A stretch of DNA of 17,028 nucleotides from Quadrisphaera sp. (GTDB taxonomy: Bacteria > Actinomycetota > Actinomycetes > Actinomycetales > Quadrisphaeraceae). This document shows, piece by piece, positions 7,480 through 14,004 of this stretch. The first letter of the stretch is position 1, and each line of letters opens with the position of its first letter. Under the pieces are notes generated by a model. The model worked only from the letters and a program-made list of their open reading frames with translations. It had not been told where the DNA came from and did not search any database. The position numbers and the translations under genes were made by a program. The stretch lies in the NCBI GenBank assembly GCA_029258695.1, contig JARIBR010000116.1:1-17028 (forward strand). The letters run 5' to 3'.

Positions 7480-9246
7480 ATGACGCGACACCCCGCCCGC
7501 ACCGTCCCCGCCGCCCGTCGCCGCCGACCGGCGCGCTGGACGCTGGTCACCGCGGCGACCCTGACCGCCGGTGTCGCGCTGCCCGGCGCCGCCTTCGGCG
7601 CTGGCGGCGAGGAGGCGGGGGCGGCTCGAGGGCTCTCCGCGCTGGCGACGGCCTCGGAGCGCGCGGGCACCCTGCCGGTCCGCGGCCTGGACCTCGATGC
7701 GGCGACCATCCCGCAGCTGCAGGCGCGCATCGCCGCCGGCGAGCTGTCCTCCGCGCAGCTGGTCGGTGCGTACTCCGAGCGCATCGACGCCCTCGACGCC
7801 GACCTCGGCGCGGTCCTGGCCCGCAACCCCCGCGCCGCCGAGGACGCCGCCGCCTCCGACGCCCACCGCGCCGCCCACGGGCCGCGCTCGGCGCTGGAGG
7901 GCATCCCCGTGCTGCTCAAGGACAACATCGACACCCGCGACCTCCCGACCACGGTCGGCTCGCGGGCGATGCTCGGCAACGCGCCCGACGACGCCACCGT
8001 CACGGCCCGGCTGCGCGCGGCCGGCGCCGTCATCATCGGCAAGGCCAACCTCTCGGAGTGGGCGAACTTCCGCGGGGACGACTCCACGTCAGGTTGGAGC
8101 GGCGTCGGCGGCCAGACCGCGAACCCCTACGTCCTCGACCGCAACCCCTGCGGCTCGTCCTCCGGCTCCGCCGTGGGCGTCGCGGCCTCCCTCGCGCAGG
8201 TCTCCATCGGCACCGAGACCGACGGCTCGATCGTCTGCCCCGCCGCTGCCAACGGGATCGTGGGCGTCAAACCGACGCTGGGCCTGGTCAGCCGCGCCGG
8301 CATCATCCCCATCTCGGCGGAGCAGGACACCGCGGGCCCGATGGCCCGCCACGCCGTCGACGCGGCGCTGCTCCTCCAGGTGATCTCGGGGACCGACCCG
8401 CTCGACGACGCCACCGCCGACGTCCCCGCCGACGTCCGAGCGCGCCTCGAGGCCTCGCCGCGGACACTCACGGCGTCGCTGGGCACCGCCTCGCTGGAGG
8501 GGAAGCGGCTGGGGGTGTGGACGCTGTCCCCCCAGCAGTCAGCCGCGGTCGACGACGGGACCGAGGCGGTCTACGCCGCCGCCCAGCGCGAGGCGGAGGC
8601 GGCCGGCGCCACCCTCGTCCCCGTCCACCTGGCCGACCAGGACGAGATCGGGGCCGACAGCTTCACCGCGCTGGTCAGCGAGCTCGACCGCGACCTGGGT
8701 GCCTACCTGGCGGCCTCTCCCGGTGACCACCCGGAGGACCTGCAGGGAGTCGCGGCGTTCAACGCCGACGACCCCGTGGAGCTGGCGTACTTCGGCCAGG
8801 AGCTGATCACCGCGGCGATCGAGGCACCGCCGGCGGACAGCCCCGAGATCGTCGCCGCCCGCGAGAACGCCCGGACCCTCGCCCGCGCGTCGATCGACGA
8901 CGTGCTCGCGCAGGGGCCGGGCAGCGACGACGACCTCGACGCGATCATCGCCCTGACGAACACCCCGGCCTGGGTGACGCGGTACGCCAGCGTCGACGGG
9001 GAAGGTGACCGGTTCACCTACGCCACGTCCACCCCGGCGGCGGTCGCTGGTTACCCCAGCGTCACGGTCCCGGCGGGCTTCGCCGGGCCGCAAGGCGCGC
9101 TGCCCGTGGGGATCTCCGTCATCGGCGCCCGGTGGGACGACGCCGACGTCATCGGGCTCGCCGCGGCCTTCGAGGCGTCCACCGACGCGCGCCGGGCGCC
9201 GGGCTACCTCCCGAGCGTCGGGGGGGACGCAGCGGCGCCCGAGTGA
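7480..9246 (+). CDS. Secreted amidase-signature-family hydrolase
   Basis: A 588-residue protein. Residues 1-41 look like a Sec-type signal peptide: a basic stretch AARRRRPAR, a hydrophobic core at about 20-34 and an AAFG-A cleavage site. The mature part is an amidase-signature enzyme with the Ser-cisSer-Lys triad visible as Lys147 (LLKDNIDT), Ser226 (CGSSSGSA) and Ser250 (GTETDGSIVCP). The 24-residue spacing from cis-Ser to nucleophile equals that of fatty-acid amide hydrolase. YPSVTVPAGF and LPVGISVIG near the end are also family motifs. It should hydrolyse a small amide outside the membrane; the substrate is unknown. It is not the GatA subunit of tRNA amidation, because it is exported and has no gatB/gatC beside it. 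It has its own promoter and converges with the transglutaminase operon. Confidence 0.9.
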   Translation: MTRHPARTVPAARRRRPARWTLVTAATLTAGVALPGAAFGAGGEEAGAARGLSALATASERAGTLPVRGLDLDAATIPQLQARIAAGELSSAQLVGAYSERIDALDADLGAVLARNPRAAEDAAASDAHRAAHGPRSALEGIPVLLKDNIDTRDLPTTVGSRAMLGNAPDDATVTARLRAAGAVIIGKANLSEWANFRGDDSTSGWSGVGGQTANPYVLDRNPCGSSSGSAVGVAASLAQVSIGTETDGSIVCPAAANGIVGVKPTLGLVSRAGIIPISAEQDTAGPMARHAVDAALLLQVISGTDPLDDATADVPADVRARLEASPRTLTASLGTASLEGKRLGVWTLSPQQSAAVDDGTEAVYAAAQREAEAAGATLVPVHLADQDEIGADSFTALVSELDRDLGAYLAASPGDHPEDLQGVAAFNADDPVELAYFGQELITAAIEAPPADSPEIVAARENARTLARASIDDVLAQGPGSDDDLDAIIALTNTPAWVTRYASVDGEGDRFTYATSTPAAVAGYPSVTVPAGFAGPQGALPVGISVIGARWDDADVIGLAAAFEASTDARRAPGYLPSVGGDAAAPE

Positions 9247-9262
9247 CGTGAGCGCCGCGCCC

Positions 9263-9350
9263 ACGGACGTGCACGACTCGTGACGACGGACGTGCACGAC
9301 CTGCCGTCACGCGGCGCGGCGCCGCTGCGACGCCCGTTCGTGCACGTCCG
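9263..9350. terminator. Direct and inverted GTGCAC repeats between convergent genes, probable bidirectional terminator
   Basis: ACGGACGTGCACGAC occurs twice in direct orientation (9263-9277 and 9286-9300). The inverse, TCGTGCACGTCCG, lies at 9338-9350. The second copy and the inverse form a perfect 13-bp stem (9287-9299 with 9338-9350), and the loop contains a further GC-rich hairpin. It starts 17 bp after the amidase stop and lies on the 3' side of the opposing operon, as expected for a shared terminator. There is no T-tract. The GTGCAC core is itself palindromic, so a protein site is the alternative. Confidence 0.45.
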
Positions 9351-9362
9351 GGGCTGCAACGC

Positions 9363-9438
9363 GAGGCGCCGGGTGAGGCGCCGGGTGAGGCGCCGGGCGG
9401 AGCGGTAGGTCGGGCGCCGGGCGGAGCGGTAGGTCGGG
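9363..9438. repeat. 12-bp and 24-bp tandem repeats
   Basis: Three copies of GAGGCGCCGGGT (9363-9374, 9375-9386, 9387-9398, the last ending in C) run into two exact copies of a 24-bp unit (9391-9414 and 9415-9438). The second unit starts CGCCGGGCGG and ends TAGGTCGGG. They sit immediately beyond the stop codon of the transglutaminase gene. No coding frame explains them. Confidence 0.9.
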
Positions 9439-9442
9439 CGGG

Positions 9443-10351
9443 TCAGGTCAGGCGGGTCATCGTCGCGGTGAGCTCGACGGCCGCGGCGCCGCGCTCCCCG
9501 CCCGCGTCCTCCTCGCCCGCGCTCGCGCTGCTCGCGACGCCCCGCAGGAACGGCACGTCCGAGACCGCCCGCCCGTGACCGACGGCCACGTGCAGGTCCC
9601 CGGCAGCCTCACCGCGGGCGACGTCGAAGCCGAACCAGGCACCGGAGAACCACTCGACCCACGCGTGGCGGCCAGCGCTCACCACCCCGCCGCGCGAGCG
9701 CCCCTCCCCCGCGGGGTCCGGGTGGACGATCCCCACGACGGCGCGGGCCGGCAGCCCCAGGGCGCGCAGCGCGCTCAGCGCCAGGTGGGTCAGGTCACCC
9801 GAGTCCCCGGCGCGCCGGGCCCACGCCCCCGCGGTGGTGGCCGACCCGGGGGCCACCGCCGCCGGGGCCGCCCGAAGGCCTGCGCCGTCCCACGCCACCC
9901 GCGAGCGGACGAGGGCGCACACCGCGAGCGCCACGTCGTCGGGCGCCGCGCCGTCGAAGAGCATCGCGCGCGCGGACGTGGCGAGGCCTTCGAGCGGCGG
10001 TGACGCCGGGTGTGCCGCGAGGTGCTCCGCGCCCTCGCTGCGCGCCGCACGGCGCACGTCCTCCCAGCTCCCCCCCGGCAGGGTCGCCGCGGCGCGGTCG
10101 ACGTCGACCACCGACGTCGAGGTCACCGTGAGCCGGTCGTGGCGCCCGTCGACCTCCAGGGCGGTGACGTGCGTGCCCCAGTGGTCGCGGTGGGCGGCGC
10201 TCCACCCGCTGGGCTCGGCGACGAACGACGTGCGCCGCGGCGTCTGCGCGCCGGTGCTGGCAGGCAGGGTCCGGACCTCGTGGTGACCGTGGTCGACGGG
10301 CTGGGGGTAGCGCACGTCGAGGGCCACCTCGAGGCGGATCGTGGCGCTCAT
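9443..10351 (-). CDS. Transglutaminase-like protein with catalytic Cys replaced by Ser
   Basis: A 302-residue protein. Residues 1-85 match the bacterial transglutaminase N-terminal domain (LDVRYPQPVDHGHHEVRTLP, then HRDHWGTHVTALEVD). Residues about 165-270 are the transglutaminase/protease fold: DLTHLALSALRALGLPARAV, GRHAWVEWF (His229), WFGFDVARG (Asp243) and DVPFLRG. The active-site block that normally reads GVCQDxxHL reads GDSGDLTHL, with Ser184 (codon TCG, 9800-9802) where the nucleophilic Cys belongs. The only Cys in the protein is C145, far from the site. The fold appears kept but thiol chemistry should be lost. ATG 10351 overlaps the alpha-E stop as ATGA, so the two are translationally coupled. 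Homologues in this position (Rv2409c type) are part of an ATP-grasp/alpha-E/transglutaminase set of unresolved function. Confidence 0.85.
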   Translation of the reverse strand: MSATIRLEVALDVRYPQPVDHGHHEVRTLPASTGAQTPRRTSFVAEPSGWSAAHRDHWGTHVTALEVDGRHDRLTVTSTSVVDVDRAAATLPGGSWEDVRRAARSEGAEHLAAHPASPPLEGLATSARAMLFDGAAPDDVALAVCALVRSRVAWDGAGLRAAPAAVAPGSATTAGAWARRAGDSGDLTHLALSALRALGLPARAVVGIVHPDPAGEGRSRGGVVSAGRHAWVEWFSGAWFGFDVARGEAAGDLHVAVGHGRAVSDVPFLRGVASSASAGEEDAGGERGAAAVELTATMTRLT

Positions 10352-11277
10352 CCGGCGTGCACGAGCCAGGACGTCGGCGCGCGCGGCGCGAGGCACGCGT
10401 CCTCGAGCCCGCCGACGACGGCGCCGACGCTGCGGCGCACCTGGCGCACCAGGGCGGGAAGGTCGGCCAGGGTGGCCTCGACCGGGCGGTACTCCAGGGA
10501 CGTGCGGACCCGCACGAGGCGCTGGCGGGCCGCGTCGAGGGCGTCGGGGCGCACCCCCTCCGACCTCAGGCCCTCGAGCGCCTCCTCGGCGGCGACCAGG
10601 GCCGCGACGAGCGAGCGCGGCCACGCCCGGTCCATCAGCACCGCCCCGGTGGCCTCGTCCCTGGTCGAACGCCGCGCCCTCATCGCCGCCGGCGCACCGG
10701 CAGCGCGCAGGAGGGCGCTCGCGGACGTCGCTGCGCCGGCCAGGGGTTCGTGCACCACCGCGGCGAGGATGAGCACGGCGGCCGCCGTGGCCCGCTCCAG
10801 GGCGATGCCCAGGCGCAGGAACCACCACGCCTCGTCCCGGGGGCAGGCCATGTCGGCCGAGCCGACCACCACGGCGGTGCGCTCACGCACCCACGCGAGG
10901 AACTGCTCGGGGTCCTTCCCCCGCCAGCGCGTCGACGGGACCGCGGCGGGGGTGGCCTCGAGGACCTCGCGCACCTGCTCGGGCAGCGCCTCCCGAGCGG
11001 CGTGGGCGCTGGTCCTGGCGCGAGCCCAGGTGCCCAGCACCGAGGACGGGCACTCCGCGTCGTACCCGAGGCGGTCCAGGAGCGAGCGCCGCTCCCCCTG
11101 CTCAGCGGGCGCGTCGACCCCGGCCAGCGCGAGGAGGTCGCCGACGAGCGCGTCGCGGTGCGCCGGGTCGACGGCGTCGACCAGGGACAGGTGGAGGCTG
11201 AGCAGCCGCGCGACGCCGTCGGCGCGCTCGACGTGGCGCCCCAGGTCCAGGACCGCTCCGGCCGGGCGGCTCAGCAC
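10348..11277 (-). CDS. Alpha-E domain protein (DUF403)
   Basis: A 309-residue, almost wholly helical protein of normal family length. The N-terminal [26 protein letters not shown] matches the alpha-E hallmark (LSR...xxLGRYxERAExxARLL), with His for Tyr. Later family blocks are DEAWWFLRLGIALERA and TSLEYRP. Alpha-E proteins have no known enzyme activity and nearly always accompany a circularly permuted ATP-grasp protein and a transglutaminase homologue, as they do here. The start is GTG 11277, which overlaps the end of the ATP-grasp gene by 7 nt (CAGCGGTGCTGAGC). The stop overlaps the transglutaminase ATG by 4 nt. It is the best-preserved member of the trio. Confidence 0.88.
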   Translation of the reverse strand: MLSRPAGAVLDLGRHVERADGVARLLSLHLSLVDAVDPAHRDALVGDLLALAGVDAPAEQGERRSLLDRLGYDAECPSSVLGTWARARTSAHAAREALPEQVREVLEATPAAVPSTRWRGKDPEQFLAWVRERTAVVVGSADMACPRDEAWWFLRLGIALERATAAAVLILAAVVHEPLAGAATSASALLRAAGAPAAMRARRSTRDEATGAVLMDRAWPRSLVAALVAAEEALEGLRSEGVRPDALDAARQRLVRVRTSLEYRPVEATLADLPALVRQVRRSVGAVVGGLEDACLAPRAPTSWLVHAG

Positions 11278-12251
11278 CGCTGACCCACGAGGTCGGCCGG
11301 CGACGTCGGGCGGGCGTCGCGCAGGTCCACCGCGCCGGTCGCGGCGACCAGCGCACGCAGCGTGGCGGCCCCCGCCGGTGTGGCGGGGGCGTCGCCCAGC
11401 AGGGGCTCCTCCCCGAGGTGGAAGCGCACGAGGTCTCCGAAGCGCGCCCGCACGCGGGCCTCGTCGGCCAGGCCCGCCCCCAGGGCGCCGGCGAGGGCGA
11501 CGCTCCCCGACCGCACGGCGCTCAGCAGACCGGGGACCCCGGTGGAGGCCGCCGACGGGTCGGCGCCGACCACCGGGTCGAGCCCGTCGTCGGCGACGGG
11601 GCGCACGAGGACGTGCACGGGGACGAGCCCGGCGGTGGTGGCCAGCAGGAGCTGACCGCGAGAGACTCGCAGGTCGTCGGGACGAGCGGCGACCAGGGCG
11701 TGCCGCTGCGCGAAGGCTCGCCACGGCGGCGCGGCGCCCGGCGGCAGGAGGACCGCGACGGTGGGGGTGGGTACGTCCGGCGGGGAGCAGGACGCCAGCG
11801 CGCCGGCCACCGGGTCGGCCACCGGGTCGGCGGTCAGGTCCATGGACAGGTCGGCCGGCAGGTCGACGGGCGGGCCAGGCGGCCGGTCGACCGGCGCACC
11901 GGCTCCGGGGTCGAGCGCGCCGACGCGGCTCCCCGTCACCAGCCACCGCCCCGAGGGTCCGCGGGCGAGGCCGAACGTGGACAGCGGCGCCCAGCGCGCC
12001 GGCGTCGGCACCTGCCCGGCCTGTCTCGAGAAGCCCGTCGCGGTGACGATGAGCCCCTCGTCGACCACTCCCTCGGCCACGGCCCGGCACGGACCGTAGG
12101 CGTCGCTCAGGAACGTCTCCACGGCGCGCACGCGCTGGTCGAGACCCGCCTCGAGCGCAGCGATGTCCTCACGGCCCAGCGCGGGGGCGCCGCGGCCTGC
12201 GAGAACCGTCGAGACGCCCGACGGTCGCTGCGGCAGGGTCGGGGCAGGCAC
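11271..12251 (-). CDS. Shortened circularly permuted ATP-grasp homologue
   Basis: A 326-residue protein. Residues 38-66 ([29 protein letters not shown]) and 88-105 ([18 protein letters not shown]) match the N-terminal region of circularly permuted type 2 ATP-grasp proteins. So do [10 protein letters not shown] (194-203), [20 protein letters not shown] (210-229) and [25 protein letters not shown] (237-261). Relatives are about 480-550 residues and continue after the point where this one stops (LVGQRC), so most of the nucleotide-binding C-terminal part is missing. The usual ENR segment after the first block is replaced by a repetitive Pro/Asp/Val linker (114-150). The family's RRVDD is VRPVAD here. 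GTG 12251 is the start, seven bases after TAGCGT. Longer upstream frames translate repeats. It heads a three-gene operon. Ligase activity looks doubtful. Confidence 0.75.
   Translation of the reverse strand: MPAPTLPQRPSGVSTVLAGRGAPALGREDIAALEAGLDQRVRAVETFLSDAYGPCRAVAEGVVDEGLIVTATGFSRQAGQVPTPARWAPLSTFGLARGPSGRWLVTGSRVGALDPGAGAPVDRPPGPPVDLPADLSMDLTADPVADPVAGALASCSPPDVPTPTVAVLLPPGAAPPWRAFAQRHALVAARPDDLRVSRGQLLLATTAGLVPVHVLVRPVADDGLDPVVGADPSAASTGVPGLLSAVRSGSVALAGALGAGLADEARVRARFGDLVRFHLGEEPLLGDAPATPAGAATLRALVAATGAVDLRDARPTSPADLVGQRC
11805..11828. repeat. 12-bp tandem duplication in the ATP-grasp linker
   Basis: GGCCACCGGGTC occurs twice in tandem and encodes the duplicated ADPV in [10 protein letters not shown]. 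It lies within the low-complexity linker that replaces a conserved block of the family, so the linker may have grown by slippage. Confidence 0.75.
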
Positions 12252-12258
12252 GGATCGG

Positions 12259-12264
12259 ACGCTA
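12259..12264 (-). promoter_or_regulatory. -10 element of the ATP-grasp/alpha-E/transglutaminase operon
   Basis: TAGCGT on the minus strand fits TAnnnT. Seven bases separate it from GTG 12251, so the transcript would be leaderless. There is no Shine-Dalgarno sequence. The element faces the rpsT promoter only about 50 bp away, making a compact divergent control region. Confidence 0.55.
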
Positions 12265-12310
12265 CCGACGCCCGGCGCTCTTCGGCGGGATCTCGGGCCG
12301 CGAGCCCTGG

Positions 12311-12316
12311 TATCGT
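12311..12316 (+). promoter_or_regulatory. Extended -10 promoter of rpsT
   Basis: TATCGT preceded by TGG gives an extended -10 (TGnTAnnnT). Transcription from about 12323 would leave an S20 mRNA leader of about 190 nt before GTG 12512. A leader that long is compatible with autogenous control of S20, which is known in E. coli, but I see no specific binding structure. Confidence 0.45.
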
Positions 12317-12384
12317 GCCTCGCAGCCGACCCCGTCGTGTCGCGCGCTGCCGGACGGTGGGCGGGCGCACCCGCACCACCACAC

Positions 12385-12412
12385 CACCAGCACCAGCACC
12401 AGCACCAGCACC
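12385..12412. repeat. CACCAG hexanucleotide array in the rpsT leader
   Basis: Four full units of CACCAG plus CACC, preceded by CCACCACA-like sequence. It lies within the predicted untranslated leader of rpsT. Arrays of this kind are prone to slippage, so its length may vary between strains. Confidence 0.9.
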
Positions 12413-12511
12413 GCACGATCGTCAGCGCACGGGTGGCGAGATCGTCGCAGCACCCTCTCGAGACGAGAGCCCGAGCACCATCCCCAACACTGTGAGGCAG
12501 GACGAGCACGC

Positions 12512-12778
12512 GTGGCCAACATCAAGTCGCAGATCAAGCGCAACCGCACCAACGAGCAGGCGCGTGCCCGCAACGCGTCCGTGAAGTCCGAGCTGCGCAC
12601 CTTCGTGCGCCGCGTCCGGGCGTCCGTGGCGAGCGGTGACGCCGAGACGTCGGCTGCGGCCCTCGCGGCGGCCAACCGCAAGCTGGACAAGGCCGTCTCC
12701 AAGGGCGTCATCCACAAGAACCAGGCCGCGAACCGCAAGTCGGCGCTGGCCAAGCACGTCTCCTCGCTCCAGGGCTGA
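12512..12778 (+). CDS. rpsT: 30S ribosomal protein S20
   Basis: An 88-residue, Lys/Arg-rich protein beginning [21 protein letters not shown] and ending [13 protein letters not shown], the typical S20 sequence and length. [16 protein letters not shown] is the conserved C-terminal 16S rRNA-binding helix. The start is GTG 12512, with a modest AGGACGAG about 8-15 bases upstream. S20 assembles early onto the 5' and 3'-minor domains of 16S rRNA. The gene is transcribed against its neighbours: it diverges from the ATP-grasp operon and converges with holA, the same arrangement as in mycobacteria. Confidence 0.97.
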   Translation: MANIKSQIKRNRTNEQARARNASVKSELRTFVRRVRASVASGDAETSAAALAAANRKLDKAVSKGVIHKNQAANRKSALAKHVSSLQG

Positions 12779-12797
12779 CCTCAGCACCTGAGCGCCG

Positions 12798-12833
12798 CGA
12801 CGCCCCCGAGCCCTCGACGGGCCGGGGGCGTCG
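12798..12833. terminator. Bidirectional terminator hairpin between rpsT and holA
   Basis: CGACGCCCCCG (12798-12808) pairs perfectly with CGGGGGCGTCG (12823-12833). Inside, GCCC (12810-12813) pairs with GGGC (12819-12822) around a 5-nt loop, leaving one bulged A. It begins 20 bp after the rpsT stop and lies 88 bp past the holA stop on the other strand. As often in high-GC actinobacteria, there is no T-tract. Confidence 0.8.
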
Positions 12834-12921
12834 TCGTGTCCGGAGGGGCAGGCTCTCGCGGGCAGCTCCCGCCTCTCCGCCTCGTCCGCGCGTCAGCCGC
12901 TCGTCGTCGGCTGGACGGCGC

Positions 12922-14004
12922 TCAGCCTCGTGCCCGGGTGATCGCCACGACGGCGCGCTCGACGGCGTAGACGGCGTCGCGCGAGCCGCCCTTCGCGGCC
13001 TCGTCCGCGTCCGCGAGCGCCAGCACGGCCACCGTGATCCCCTCGGGCGTCCACCCCCGCAGGTCGGCGCGGGCGCGCTCGACCTGCCAGGGAGCCATCC
13101 CGGCGGTCCGGGCGACGTCGGCGTCGCGCCCGCGCCCCGCTGCGGCGACCTTGACCATGGCGCGGACCTTGAGGGCGAGGGCCGCGATCATCGGGATGGG
13201 GTCCACGCCGGCCTCGATCGCCTGCCGGGTGAGGGTCAGGGCGTCGTGGCCGCGCCCGGCGATGACGGCATCGGCGACGGCGAAGCCGGTCGCCTCGACG
13301 CGGCCGCCGTAGTAGCGGTCGACGTCGGCCACGTCCACCGGTGTCCGACGGCCGCCGGTGGGCACGTCGTCGACGAGCTGGGCGACGGCGGCCGCGAGCT
13401 CGCGCACGTCGCTGCCGAGGGCGGCGTGCAACGCGTCGAGGGCGGCGGGCGTGGCGGTGCGCTGGGCACGGGCGAACTCCTGCTGGAGGAAGCTGCGCTG
13501 CTCGCGGGCGGTCTTGACCGGAGGGCAGGGGACGACCAGGGCGCTCGGCAGGGCCTTGACCGCGTCGAGGAGCGCCTTGGCACGCTGGCCACCGGCGTGG
13601 CGCATCACGAGCACCAGGTCGTCGGGCACATCACCCTGGGCGGCGCGCACGACGTGGGCGCGCAGGTCGGTGACCGCTGCGTCGGAGGCGGACTCCAGAC
13701 CCGTGACCTGCACCAGGCGCGGCTCGCCGAACAGCGACGGGGACGTCCACGTCGCGAGCTGCCCGACGTCGTAGAGGCCCGCGTCCACGGTGACCACCTC
13801 GACGTCGGGGTGGCGGGCGCGCTCGGCCTCGAGCACCGCGCTCAGGGCCCGTTCGGCGAGGAGGCCCTCCGTGCCGGTGACGAGGACGACCGGCGCCGGC
13901 GCCGCGTCGAACCACGCCGCCTCGCGGGCACCGGCGGTGCGCCGGGCCCCCGAGCGCGCGGGGGGACCAGAGCGCGCGGGGGGAGCAGAGCTGCGGGTCG
14001 CCAC
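12922..14004 (-). CDS. holA: DNA polymerase III subunit delta (clamp loader)
   Basis: A 360-residue protein of normal HolA length. After a Pro/Arg/Ala-rich tail (1-35) comes VVLVTGTEGLLAERAL, the degenerate P-loop region of delta, which does not bind ATP. SPSLFGEPRLVQVTGLE, the FGEPR block typical of HolA, follows. VDRYYGGRVEATGFAVADAVIAGR begins the collar domain, and IPMIAALALKVRAMVKVA is also conserved. Delta opens the beta sliding clamp during loading. The start is GTG 14004; no other start codon precedes the conserved region. CACGCT six bases upstream (14011-14016) may be a weak -10 for a leaderless mRNA. The first 163 nt overlap the end of comEC in another frame. Confidence 0.93.
   Translation of the reverse strand: MATRSSAPPARSGPPARSGARRTAGAREAAWFDAAPAPVVLVTGTEGLLAERALSAVLEAERARHPDVEVVTVDAGLYDVGQLATWTSPSLFGEPRLVQVTGLESASDAAVTDLRAHVVRAAQGDVPDDLVLVMRHAGGQRAKALLDAVKALPSALVVPCPPVKTAREQRSFLQQEFARAQRTATPAALDALHAALGSDVRELAAAVAQLVDDVPTGGRRTPVDVADVDRYYGGRVEATGFAVADAVIAGRGHDALTLTRQAIEAGVDPIPMIAALALKVRAMVKVAAAGRGRDADVARTAGMAPWQVERARADLRGWTPEGITVAVLALADADEAAKGGSRDAVYAVERAVVAITRARG

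Noticed and set aside
6372..8726. Long plus-strand frame across lepA and the amidase gene
   Set aside because: Shadow of two recognised genes; composition is Arg/Gly/His-rich with no motif.
7480..9246. GatA subunit of Glu-tRNA(Gln) amidotransferase
   Set aside because: A signal peptide is present, gatB and gatC are absent, and GatA is cytoplasmic; a secreted amidase-signature enzyme fits better.
9363..9438. CRISPR-like array
   Set aside because: The units are contiguous tandem copies of 12 and 24 bp with no unique spacers, and there are no cas genes.
10010..12046. 678-codon plus-strand frame opposite the alpha-E and ATP-grasp genes
   Set aside because: Low-complexity Arg/Pro/Ser sequence, no family features, and antisense to a coupled operon.
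12252..12509. N-terminal extension of the ATP-grasp frame with a Cys-Trp repeat ([10 protein letters not shown]), which could be taken for a precursor peptide
   Set aside because: It is the CACCAG array read on the minus strand, lies in the rpsT leader, and a good -10 plus GTG 12251 explains the real start.
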